A DNA stretch of 64,000 nucleotides from Kribbella qitaiheensis (lineage in GTDB: Bacteria > Actinomycetota > Actinomycetes > Propionibacteriales > Kribbellaceae): assembly GCF_014217565.1 (NCBI RefSeq), contig NZ_CP043661.1, positions 930,001-994,000 of the forward strand, given 5' to 3'. Made by a program: the position numbers and the translations under genes. Position 1 is the first letter of the stretch. Each line of letters begins with the position of its first letter. The notes under the pieces were generated by a model. It was not told the origin of the DNA, ran no database searches, and saw only the letters and a program-made list of their open reading frames with translations. Below, one piece after another: positions 36,117 to 43,980 of this stretch.

Positions 36117-36883
36117 CCGGTCCCTCGATCCACGTCGAACGCCTCGTCTTCGCCTATCCCGACGGCAGGCAGGCGCTGTTCGGCGTCGACTTCACCATCC
36201 AGCGCGGCGAGCGCGTCGCCCTGCTCGGCCCGAACGGCGCAGGCAAGACCACCCTGGTGTTGCATCTGAACGGCATCCTCGGCGCAGTCGCCGGTGGGAC
36301 CGGCAGCGGCCGGATCCAGGTCGGCGGCTCGGACCTGCACCGCGAACACCTTCCCGAGGTACGCCGGAAGGTCGGTCTCGTCTTCCAGGATCCCGATGAC
36401 CAGCTGTTCATGCCGACCGTCCGCGACGACGTCGCCTTCGGACCCGCGAACCTGGGCCTGCGCGGCGCCGAACTCGACGAACGCGTCCACGAGGCGCTGG
36501 TCCAGGTCGGGATGCAGGACCACGCCGACCTCGCTCCGCACCACCTCTCCTACGGGCAGCGCCGCCGCGTCGCGGTGGCGACGGTGCTTGCAATGCGCCC
36601 CGAAGTACTGGTTCTCGACGAGCCGTCGAGCAATCTCGATCCGGCCAGCCGCCGCGAGCTGGCCGACATCCTCAACGGGCTCGACGTGACCTTGCTGATG
36701 ATCACCCATGACCTGCCGTACGCGTTGCAGCTGTGCGAGCGCAGCCTGCTGATGGACGCCGGCCGGATCGTTGCCGACGGCGCCACTCGCGACCTGCTCG
36801 GTGACGCGGACCTGATGACGGCCCACCGGCTCGAGCTTCCCTACGGCTTCGACCCGCTCTCGGTCCCGGGACCGGAGAAGTAG
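36113..36883 (+). CDS. cbiO: Energy-coupling-factor transporter ATPase CbiO
   Basis: A 256-residue ABC ATPase powering the importer. Walker A LLGPNGAGKTTLVL, Q-loop VGLVFQDPDDQLF, signature HHLSYGQRRRVAVA (SYGQ in place of SGGQ, acceptable in this family), Walker B EVLVLDEPSS and the switch His in LMITHDLPY are all present. GTG 36113 overlaps the cbiQ stop. Confidence 0.9.
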   Translation: MTGPSIHVERLVFAYPDGRQALFGVDFTIQRGERVALLGPNGAGKTTLVLHLNGILGAVAGGTGSGRIQVGGSDLHREHLPEVRRKVGLVFQDPDDQLFMPTVRDDVAFGPANLGLRGAELDERVHEALVQVGMQDHADLAPHHLSYGQRRRVAVATVLAMRPEVLVLDEPSSNLDPASRRELADILNGLDVTLLMITHDLPYALQLCERSLLMDAGRIVADGATRDLLGDADLMTAHRLELPYGFDPLSVPGPEK

Positions 36884-37029
36884 GTCCGGAGAATCAGAAC
36901 AACGCCACCTACCTGATGCGGCAATTGGTAGTGAATTTCTTACTGAGGTCTTGTTTGTTACTCGCTGGTCGGGGATGGTGACTCACAGTTCACCCCTGCA
37001 CCCCTCCCAGTGCAAAAGGCGGTCCGCCC

Positions 37030-37815
37030 ATGAAACTCATCGCCGGCTTCGTCAGCGCGGCAGTCGTCGCCACCGCGCTCCTCAGCCCCACCATCGCGCA
37101 AGCAGCCGCTCCGGAGTACGTCGCACTCGGCGACTCCTACGCCTCCGGCGTCGGCACCCGCGTCTACACCTCCGAGAGCGGCTCGTGCCAGCGCTCCACC
37201 AAGGCCTACCCCTACCTCGACGCTGCCCGGATCGGCGCGCACCTGACCGACGTCGCCTGCTCCGGGGCCCGCGTCGCCGACGTCACGGCCAACCAGCTCG
37301 GCCCACTGACCAGCGGGGTCAGGTTCGTCACCGTTCAGGTCGGCGGCAACGATGCCGGTTTCTCGTCGGTGATCACCGAGTGCGCGAAGCCGTCTTGGCT
37401 GAGTAACTGCGACGGTGCGATCAACACCGCGCAAGCGACCATCAACAACACGATCCCGGCCCGGCTGAACGGCCTCTACGCGAGTGTCCGGAGCCGGGCG
37501 ACGACCGCGAAGGTGATCGTGGTCGGCTACCCGCGGCTGTTCAACGGCACCGACTGCAATGCCGGCACCTTCTTCAGCGGTGCGGAGATGACCCGGCTGA
37601 ACCAGACCGCCGACCTGCTCAACTCGAAGATCTCGGCCGCGGCGGGCGCGGCCGGATTCCCCTTCGTCAACCCGACCTCGGCCTTCATCGGGCACGCGGT
37701 CTGCGGCAGCCCGGAGTGGATCAACGGCCTGTCCAACCCGATCAGCGAGTCGTACCACCCGAACACGACCGGCCATCAGGGCCTGGCCAACCTGGTCCAG
37801 CCACAACTGAGCTGA
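37030..37815 (+). CDS. Secreted SGNH/GDSL lipase-esterase
   Basis: A 261-residue exported hydrolase. A Sec signal peptide (KLIAGFVSAAVVATALL) ends near AQAAA. Block I VALGDSYASG holds the nucleophile Ser, block III VQVGGNDAGF the Gly/Asn oxyanion residues, and block V SYHPNTTGHQGL the catalytic His. Three Cys pairs probably form disulfides, as in Streptomyces scabies-type esterases. AAAAGGCGG lies upstream of ATG. It is monocistronic. Confidence 0.9.
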   Translation: MKLIAGFVSAAVVATALLSPTIAQAAAPEYVALGDSYASGVGTRVYTSESGSCQRSTKAYPYLDAARIGAHLTDVACSGARVADVTANQLGPLTSGVRFVTVQVGGNDAGFSSVITECAKPSWLSNCDGAINTAQATINNTIPARLNGLYASVRSRATTAKVIVVGYPRLFNGTDCNAGTFFSGAEMTRLNQTADLLNSKISAAAGAAGFPFVNPTSAFIGHAVCGSPEWINGLSNPISESYHPNTTGHQGLANLVQPQLS

Positions 37816-38090
37816 AACGGCTCGACCTGCGCGGCGCCGCTGTTCGTGATGTGATGCAGGGGTGCCGCACAGGCCGGCCCGTCGGCTGTCTACCGGGGCC
37901 AGTTCGTCCGGTGTCCGAGGCCGGCCCCGGAGGGGTGGCCGACGTCGGGCCCCGGACAGCCGCGAACTTCTCCGACGAGCCGCCGGCCTGGCACGGCAAC
38001 TCGGGCGGCTGGGACTTCTCCGACCCGATCCCCGGCCAGTGGTGGCTCGACAACGACGCTGTTTATACCTGCTCCAAGTAACACCATTTC
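37816..38090. other. Spacer with a doubtful 48-residue frame (37935-38081)
   Basis: This interval holds one frame of interest, 37935-38081 on the plus strand. It ends EPPAWHGNSGGWDFSDPI then WWLDNDAVYTCSK. The Trp- and Gly-rich composition looks like the last part of a secreted protein, but no signal peptide or proper upstream part exists and GGAGG is too close to the GTG. It may be a decayed tail. I see nothing else before the terminator at 38091. Confidence 0.3.
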
Positions 38091-38126
38091 CCGAAGCCCC
38101 GGCGATCTGGTTCGCCGGGGCTTCGG
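38091..38126. terminator. Terminator hairpin
   Basis: CCGAAGCCCCGGCGA (38091-38105) pairs perfectly with its complement at 38112-38126 around TCTGGT. It would end transcription coming from the lipase gene side. Confidence 0.75.
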
Positions 38127-38144
38127 CTTGTGCGGGGTTGATCG

Positions 38145-38166
38145 TATATTCCTGTCCAGGTATATA
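38145..38166. promoter_or_regulatory. AT-rich palindromic operator before the SRPBCC gene
   Basis: TATATTCCTG (38145-38154) and CAGGTATATA (38157-38166) form a near-perfect palindrome (9 of 10 pairs) with a 2-base centre. It ends 7 bases before ATG 38174 in otherwise high-GC DNA and replaces any ribosome site, so the transcript may be leaderless and repressible here. Confidence 0.55.
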
Positions 38167-38173
38167 TAGATCC

Positions 38174-38950
38174 ATGACCGAGACTCTGACGACCGAAAAC
38201 GGCCGGACCGTACTCCGGATGGAACGCCGGCTGACTCATCCGCAGGAGAAGGTCTGGCGTGCCCTGACCTCACCGGCCGAGCTCGCCGGCTGGTTCCCGG
38301 CCGCGGTCGAGGTGGACCTGCGGCTCGACGGGGCGATCTCATTCACCTTCCCGGACGGCGTCGGCGACTTCCAGGAGGATCCGGACAACAACGGCGTCGT
38401 GAGCGCCTTCGAGCCGCCGCGACTGCTCGAATACACGTGGGGCGGGGAGCTCTTGCGCTGGGAGCTGAGCCCGACCGATGACGGCTGCCTGCTCACGCTG
38501 ACCGCCACGTACGACGATCGCCCGGGCTCGGCGAGCTACACCGCGGGCTGGATCATCTGCCTGGACGCGCTGGAGAAGGTGCTGGGTGGTTCCGCCGTCC
38601 CGGCCAAGGACTACGCCGAACTCCACGAGCATTTCATCAAGGTCTACGGCCTGGACCAGGGCGTCGTCGCCGACGACGGGTCGCTCCACTTCGAACGCCA
38701 GTTGGTCCGCCCCAAGGAAGACGTCTGGCCGGTGCTGGCCGCAGGCTTCGTTGCCAAGGGCATCGAACCGGGGGAGACCGTCGAGCACGAGATGACCTTG
38801 AGCTACCCGTGGCAACACGGCCTGGTCACAGTGGCGCTCCGCGACGGGAACGGCGGGGCCCGTCTGACCCTGACCCAGACGGGTCCCGCGGCGGAGTACC
38901 TGGAGGCTTGGCGCGAGCTGATCGAGCGGTTAGCTGCCGACGAGCTCTGA
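38174..38950 (+). CDS. SRPBCC (AHSA1/START-like) domain protein, two-part
   Basis: A 258-residue protein. The first half is an AHSA1-type SRPBCC domain (RMERRLTHPQEKVWRALTSP, AELAGWFPAAVEVDLR, FEPPRLLEYTWGGELLRWEL, a final helix GWIICLDALEKVLGG). The second half (FERQLVRPKEDVWPVLAAGF onward) looks like a second, degenerate copy. These proteins bind hydrophobic ligands or act with ArsR-type repressors; no ArsR gene is adjacent. Its 3' end overlaps the convergent UvrA-like gene by 21 bp. Confidence 0.8.
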   Translation: MTETLTTENGRTVLRMERRLTHPQEKVWRALTSPAELAGWFPAAVEVDLRLDGAISFTFPDGVGDFQEDPDNNGVVSAFEPPRLLEYTWGGELLRWELSPTDDGCLLTLTATYDDRPGSASYTAGWIICLDALEKVLGGSAVPAKDYAELHEHFIKVYGLDQGVVADDGSLHFERQLVRPKEDVWPVLAAGFVAKGIEPGETVEHEMTLSYPWQHGLVTVALRDGNGGARLTLTQTGPAAEYLEAWRELIERLAADEL

Positions 38951-41227
38951 CGCGACGTACTGGCGGAGGTGCTCGGCGGTCAGGGAGGCGCTGCTCTCGA
39001 CCAGATCGGCGGGGATGCCGGTGAAGGTGATCCGGCCGCCGTCGTGGCCGGCGCCCGGACCGACGTCGATCAGCCAGTCGGCATGCGCCATCACCGCTTG
39101 GTGGTGCTCGATCACGATGACGGTGTTGCCGTCGTCGACCAGCTTGTCGAGCATCGCCAGCAGTTGGTCGACATCAGCGAGATGGAGCCCCGTGGTGGGC
39201 TCGTCGAGGATGTAAACCGACCCGCTCTTGCCCATGTTGATGGCCAGCTTCAGTCGTTGGCGTTCACCACCCGACAGCGTCGTCAGTGGCTGCCCGAGAC
39301 CGACGTAGCCGAGCCCGACCGTCGACAGCCGGTCCAGGATCGCCCGCGCAGGTCCCTTGCCGAAGAACTCCCGCGCCTCGATCACCGACAGACCCAGTAC
39401 TTCGCTGATGTTCTTCCCGCGCAGCCGGTAGGCCAGCACCTCCGGGGTGAACCGCTCGCCGTCGCAGTCCTCGCAGACCGACGCCACCTCGGCCATCATC
39501 GCCAGATCCGTGTACACGAGCCCAAGCCCCTTGCAGCCCGGACACGCTCCGACGGAGTTCGCGCTGAACAACCCCGGCTTCACCTTGTTCACCTTGGCGA
39601 ACTCCGCCCGGATCGGATCCAGCAGTCCCGTGTACGTCGCGGGGTTGCTGCGCCGCGAACCCCGGATCGGTTCCTGGCCGGCCACGATCACCCCATCACG
39701 CCCAGCCAGTGAACCGTGGATCAGTGAACTCTTCCCCGAGCCGGCGACACCCGTCACCACGGTCAGTACGCCGAGCGGCACCTCCACGCTCACGTTCCGC
39801 AGGTTGTGCAGCGTTGCGTTTTCGATCTTGAGCGACCCGACCGGCTGCCGGACATCGTCGCGAACGTCGACCCGGTGATCGAGGTAGCGCCCGGTCAAGG
39901 TGCCGGACTTCTTCAGCCCCTTCAGATCACCCGCGTAGCAAAGCCGCCCACCGGCCAGACCGGCGCCGGGACCGAGATCGACGACGTAGTCCGCGATCCT
40001 GATCGTCTCCGGCTTGTGCTCGACGACGAGCACGGTGTTGCCCTTGTCGCGCAGTTGCAGCAGCAGGTCGTTCATCCGCTGGATGTCGTGCGGATGCAGC
40101 CCGACCGTCGGTTCGTCGAAGACATAGGTGACATCGGTCAGGCTCGAGCCGAGATGCCGGACCAGCTTCACCCGCTGCGCCTCACCGCCGGACAATGTCG
40201 ACGACTCACGATCGAGACTGAGGTAGCCCAGCCCGATCTGGACCATCGAGTCGAGGGTGTCCCGCAGGCCTTCCAGCATCGGCCCGACCGCTGGATTGGT
40301 GATGCCCCGGACGAACTCGGCCAGGTCGCTGATCTGCATCGACGAGCACCGGGTGAGGTCGTGCCCGTCGATGGTCACCGCCCGGGCGGCCTTGTTCAGC
40401 CGTGCTCCGCCGCAGTCCGGGCACCGGACGAGCTTCACCGCGCGATCGGCGAAGGCCCGGGTGTGGCTCTGCATCGACTCGCGATCCTTCGCGAGCAGTT
40501 GCCGCTTCACCTTGCTGACCAGGCCTTCGAAGGTGAGGTTGCTCTTGCCCACCTTCACCTTCATCGGCGGCTGGTAGAGGAACTGCTCCCACTGCTCGGC
40601 GGGGTAGTCCCTGAGCGGCAGGTCCGGGTCGAACAGCCCGGAGTTGGCCATCACCTGCCAGTACCAGGTGCCGACGGCGTACCCGGGCACCTTGACCGCG
40701 CCCTGATTCAGCGTCAGCCCGCGATCGACGAACTCGGTCAGGTCGATCTCGGTGGCCTTGCCGAGTCCCTCGCAGGCCGGGCACATCCCTTCGGCCCGGT
40801 TGAAGCTGAAGGCGGACGGCGGCCCGGCGGACGGCGTACCGATCCGGCTGAACAGGACCCTCAGCATCGTGTGCGCGTCGGTCGCGGTACCGACCGTGGA
40901 GCGGGCGTTGGCGCCGATCCGTTCCTGGTCGACGATGATCGCGGCGCTCAGGTTGCGGAGCGAGTCGACGTCCGGCCGGGAGAGACTGGGCATGAAGTTC
41001 TGGACGAACGCGGTGTAGGTCTCGTTGATCATCCGCTGCGACTCGGCGGCGATCGTGTCGAAGACGAGAGAGGACTTGCCGGATCCCGAGACGCCGGTGA
41101 AGACGGTCAACCGGCGCTTGGGGATGTCGACGGAGACCCCGCTCAGGTTGTTCTCGCGGGCTCCCCGGACCTCGATGACGTCATGGCTGTCGGCAGCTGG
41201 CTGGTCGATGAGATTCGCAACAGGCAT
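38930..41227 (-). CDS. UvrA-like ABC ATPase (drug-resistance/DrrC-type UvrA paralogue)
   Basis: A 765-residue tandem ABC protein, shorter than the ~950-residue UvrA. Two Walker A motifs (FTGVSGSGKSSLVF; VTGVAGSGKSSLIH), two signatures (STLSGGEAQRVKLVRH; TTLSGGERQRLKLAIN) and zinc modules (CPACEGLG; CPGCKGLG with CEDCDGERF) are visible. The UvrB-binding part is reduced, as in class III UvrA paralogues that protect producers from DNA-binding drugs. ATG 41227 lies 49 bp downstream of the MarR gene on the same strand, so the two form one unit under the 41866 palindrome. Confidence 0.87.
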   Translation of the reverse strand: MPVANLIDQPAADSHDVIEVRGARENNLSGVSVDIPKRRLTVFTGVSGSGKSSLVFDTIAAESQRMINETYTAFVQNFMPSLSRPDVDSLRNLSAAIIVDQERIGANARSTVGTATDAHTMLRVLFSRIGTPSAGPPSAFSFNRAEGMCPACEGLGKATEIDLTEFVDRGLTLNQGAVKVPGYAVGTWYWQVMANSGLFDPDLPLRDYPAEQWEQFLYQPPMKVKVGKSNLTFEGLVSKVKRQLLAKDRESMQSHTRAFADRAVKLVRCPDCGGARLNKAARAVTIDGHDLTRCSSMQISDLAEFVRGITNPAVGPMLEGLRDTLDSMVQIGLGYLSLDRESSTLSGGEAQRVKLVRHLGSSLTDVTYVFDEPTVGLHPHDIQRMNDLLLQLRDKGNTVLVVEHKPETIRIADYVVDLGPGAGLAGGRLCYAGDLKGLKKSGTLTGRYLDHRVDVRDDVRQPVGSLKIENATLHNLRNVSVEVPLGVLTVVTGVAGSGKSSLIHGSLAGRDGVIVAGQEPIRGSRRSNPATYTGLLDPIRAEFAKVNKVKPGLFSANSVGACPGCKGLGLVYTDLAMMAEVASVCEDCDGERFTPEVLAYRLRGKNISEVLGLSVIEAREFFGKGPARAILDRLSTVGLGYVGLGQPLTTLSGGERQRLKLAINMGKSGSVYILDEPTTGLHLADVDQLLAMLDKLVDDGNTVIVIEHHQAVMAHADWLIDVGPGAGHDGGRITFTGIPADLVESSASLTAEHLRQYVASELVGS

Positions 41228-41276
41228 ACATTCAATTCTTACATTGAGCCACCAGTGGAAGCTTTGCCGCAAAGTC

Positions 41277-41852
41277 CTACCGTGACGGCGGGTCCGAACC
41301 TTCAACAGCCGGGGCAACCTTCAGTTGCACTTCGGCCAGCAGGTCCTGGAGCCGGCCGGCCAGCAACTCGCGATCGGTGGGGGAGAGCGAGGCGACCAGC
41401 TCGGACTCGCGGGTGAGCACCTGGTCGACAGTTCGCTCGATCAGATCATGGCCGGTCTTGGTCAGCGACACGATCACCGCGCGCGAGCCGTCGGCCTCCG
41501 TACGCCGGGAGACCAGCCCGGCCTGCTCGGCGCGTCCGACTCGCTGCGAGACTGCGCCGGCCGTGACGAGCGTGCAGCGGGTCAGCTCGCGGGTGCTCAG
41601 CTCGTACGGCGGTCCGCTGCGGCGCAGGACGCTCAGTAGGTCAAGAGTGGCGGGATCGATGCCCAGGTCGGTGAGCAGCCGGCGCCTGTCGTCGGCGAAC
41701 AGCTTGGCCAGTCGCCACAGGGGAGTGACGATCTCGATCGAGTCGGTCGGGGTGCCGGGACGCTCCCGTTCCCAGGCTCGCGCGATCTCGGCGGCAGGGT
41801 AGGGGCTCGGCGCATCCAGCGGATAGCTGTCCTGGGGCTTGTTCACCGGCAT
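41277..41852 (-). CDS. MarR family transcriptional regulator
   Basis: A 191-residue winged-helix repressor. After a flexible N-terminus come LLTDLGIDPATLDLLSVLRR, the recognition helix region LVTAGAVSQRVGRAEQAGLV and the wing SRRTEADGSRAVIVSLTKTG. It is divergent from an SDR gene with a perfect 30-bp palindrome between them, so it likely represses itself, the UvrA-like ATPase downstream and the SDR gene together. Confidence 0.88.
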   Translation of the reverse strand: MPVNKPQDSYPLDAPSPYPAAEIARAWERERPGTPTDSIEIVTPLWRLAKLFADDRRRLLTDLGIDPATLDLLSVLRRSGPPYELSTRELTRCTLVTAGAVSQRVGRAEQAGLVSRRTEADGSRAVIVSLTKTGHDLIERTVDQVLTRESELVASLSPTDRELLAGRLQDLLAEVQLKVAPAVEGSDPPSR

Positions 41853-41865
41853 GGTTCGAATGATA

Positions 41866-41895
41866 CGTTTAGGTCTAAACGTTTAGACCTAAACG
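41866..41895. promoter_or_regulatory. Perfect 30-bp palindrome, MarR operator
   Basis: CGTTTAGGTCTAAAC (41866-41880) is followed directly by its exact reverse complement (41881-41895). It contains TTTAGGTCTAAA/TTTAGACCTAAA half-sites typical of MarR operators, lies 14 bases from the MarR start and 13 bases from the SDR start, and is much more AT-rich than its surroundings. Confidence 0.85.
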
Positions 41896-41907
41896 AAGGA
41901 GGCCGGC

Positions 41908-42630
41908 GTGTCGAGGACGATCGTGGTGACCGGGGGAGCGACAGGGATCGGGCGTGCCGTGGCCGAGCGGTTCGTGGCCGACGGGGACGAGGTGGTGATC
42001 ACCGGCCGGCGCCTCGCAGTACTGGAGAAGGCTGCAGCCGACCTGGGTGTTCGGGCGGTGGTTTGCGATGGGACGGATCCGGCGCAGGTGGAGCGGTTGC
42101 TCGCCGAGCTGCCGCCGCGGATCGACGTACTGGTCAACAATGCCGGCGGCAACACGGACTTTGCCCAGCCCGACGCGGCCGGCGAGCTCGGCCGGCTCAA
42201 GGCGAACTGGCTGGCGAACCTCGAAGCGAACCTGCTCACCGCGGTCCTCACGACGACCGCGCTCGCGCCGCGGATCGCCGACGGGGGAGCCGTCATCCAC
42301 CTCGGCTCGATCGCCGCCGCCAGGGGAGCGGGCTCGTACGGCGCTTCGAAGGCGGCCCTGGCGACCTGGAATCTCGATGTCGCCGCTCAGCTCGGTCCGC
42401 GTGGCATCACCTCGAACGTGGTCGCACCCGGCTTCACCGCGGAGACCGAATTCTTCCAGGGGCAACTGCCCGACAGCCGCCGGCAAACGTTGCTTCAGGC
42501 AACTTTGACGAAGCGCGAAGGACGGGTCGCCGACATCGCAGAAACGATCTATTTCCTGGCCTCACCCGCCGCCCACCACCTCACCGCCCAGGTCCTCCAC
42601 GTCAACGGAGGAGCCCTCACAACCCGCTGA
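41908..42630 (+). CDS. SDR family oxidoreductase
   Basis: A 240-residue classical short-chain dehydrogenase/reductase. The Rossmann motif TGGATGIGRAVAERF, LVNNAGGN, the Ser in HLGSIAAA, and the YxxxK pair in GSYGASKAAL form a complete active site; the end LHVNGGALTTR is typical. GTG 41908 has AAGGAGG 8 bases upstream. Divergent from the MarR gene, it is probably induced with the UvrA-like ATPase, perhaps to reduce the same compound. Confidence 0.87.
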   Translation: MSRTIVVTGGATGIGRAVAERFVADGDEVVITGRRLAVLEKAAADLGVRAVVCDGTDPAQVERLLAELPPRIDVLVNNAGGNTDFAQPDAAGELGRLKANWLANLEANLLTAVLTTTALAPRIADGGAVIHLGSIAAARGAGSYGASKAALATWNLDVAAQLGPRGITSNVVAPGFTAETEFFQGQLPDSRRQTLLQATLTKREGRVADIAETIYFLASPAAHHLTAQVLHVNGGALTTR

Positions 42631-42646
42631 TTGCACGTCCTCCCGC

Positions 42647-42781
42647 CCCCCCACCCACCGCCTCCCTTCCCTCGCCTTCGCCCCCCACCCACCGCCTTCC
42701 TTCCCTCGCCTTCGCCCCCCACCCACCGCCTTCCTTCCCTCGCCTTCACCCCCACCCACCGCCTTCCTTCCCTCGCTTTCC
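42647..42781. repeat. Four tandem 33-34 bp pyrimidine-rich repeats
   Basis: Units start at 42647, 42681, 42715 and 42749. The first three are 34 bp and the fourth is 33 bp. Each reads CCCCCCACCCACCGCC then TTCCTTCCCTCGCCTTCG with a few substitutions. The complementary strand has runs of G that could form G-quadruplexes. The block occupies almost the whole spacer between the SDR and LacI genes, so it lies in the LacI gene promoter region. Confidence 0.9.
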
Positions 42782-42815
42782 TTCCCTTTTTCTCTTCGTC
42801 GGTGAGAATGGGCGC

Positions 42816-43871
42816 ATGCGAGCCACCGTCAAGGATGTCGCCAAGCTGGCCGGGGTGTCCCCGAAGACGGTCTCGAACGTCATCAACGGGGTGGTCTTCG
42901 TCCGCCCCGAGACCCGCGCCCGCGTCGAACAGGCGGTCAGCGAGCTCGACTACGTCCCGAACATGAGCGCCCGCGGCCTGCGCAACGGCCGCTCCGGGAT
43001 GATCGGCCTGGCGCTGCCCGACCTGCTCCGCCCGTACTCCGCGGAGATCACCCACCTCGTCGTGGAACTCGCCCACAAGCGCGGCTGGGGAGTCCAGATC
43101 GAGCAGACGGCGGCCGAGCCGGAACGTGAGTTCGAGCTGCTCTCGAAGGCCCGCGCGCACCTGGTCGACGGGCTGATCCTCAACCCGATCAACCTGGACG
43201 ACAGTGCCGTGATGACCGCGGGCCCGCTGCCGCCCGTCGTACTGATCGGTGATGTCGATCAGGATGTCGTCAGTCAGGTCGCGATCGACAACGTCGGTGC
43301 CGCCCGCGACATGGTCCGGCATCTGCTGGAGCGCGGCTGCCGGCGCATCGCTGCCGTCGGTACGCCGGAGTCGCCCAGCGGTTCGAGTGGCGCCGGGACT
43401 CTCGGCGGATTGGCCGGCGTCACCGGCACCGCGGCCGCACGGCTCCGCACCACCGGGTATCACGAGGCGCTGGCCGAGGCCGGGATCGCACCGGATCCGG
43501 AGCTCGAGATCGCTTTGGACCGCTGGAGTCCGGATGGCGCCAACCTCGTGGTCAGCCGGTTCCTGGCCGAGCACGAGGCGCCGGACGCGTTCTTCTGCTT
43601 CACCGACTCGGTCGCGGTCGGGACGTTGTCGGCGCTGTGGGCCGCGGGAGTCGCCGTACCGGACACCTGCCTGGTCGGCGGATTCGACAACATCCTGGAG
43701 AGCCAGTACACCGTGCCGCCGCTGACGACGGTGGACTTCGACCGGCGCGAGTTCATCCAGTCGGCGCTGGATCTGCTCGGGGAGCGGATGGCCGACAAGG
43801 ACGCCGTACCGCGCCGCATCCTCATCCCGCACCGCGTCATCGCCCGCGCCAGCACCGGCCTGCCGAGCTGA
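42816..43871 (+). CDS. LacI family transcriptional regulator
   Basis: A 351-residue repressor. The N-terminal helix-turn-helix and hinge (VKDVAKLAGVSPKTVSNVIN) are followed by a periplasmic-binding-protein-like core: GLALPDLLRPYSAEITHLVV, VDGLILNPI, VAIDNVGAARDMVRHL, FFCFTDSVAVGTLSAL and VGGFDNILESQYTVPPLTTV. It lies 109 bp upstream of a sugar ABC operon on the same strand and most likely controls it. ATG 42816 matches the conserved start. Confidence 0.9.
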   Translation: MRATVKDVAKLAGVSPKTVSNVINGVVFVRPETRARVEQAVSELDYVPNMSARGLRNGRSGMIGLALPDLLRPYSAEITHLVVELAHKRGWGVQIEQTAAEPEREFELLSKARAHLVDGLILNPINLDDSAVMTAGPLPPVVLIGDVDQDVVSQVAIDNVGAARDMVRHLLERGCRRIAAVGTPESPSGSSGAGTLGGLAGVTGTAAARLRTTGYHEALAEAGIAPDPELEIALDRWSPDGANLVVSRFLAEHEAPDAFFCFTDSVAVGTLSALWAAGVAVPDTCLVGGFDNILESQYTVPPLTTVDFDRREFIQSALDLLGERMADKDAVPRRILIPHRVIARASTGLPS

Positions 43872-43980
43872 CCCGAGCCTCGCACTACCCCACAAAATCC
43901 AACAAAAACCAAGATGCTAGGGCTTGTCTGCGGATTCTAACGATGTAATGATCGGTCCCGCCCTGCGAAGGAGAGGCCCC

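Noticed and set aside
42647..42781. CRISPR array
   Set aside because: The repeats are directly adjacent with no spacers, are pyrimidine-only low-complexity units, and no cas gene is present.
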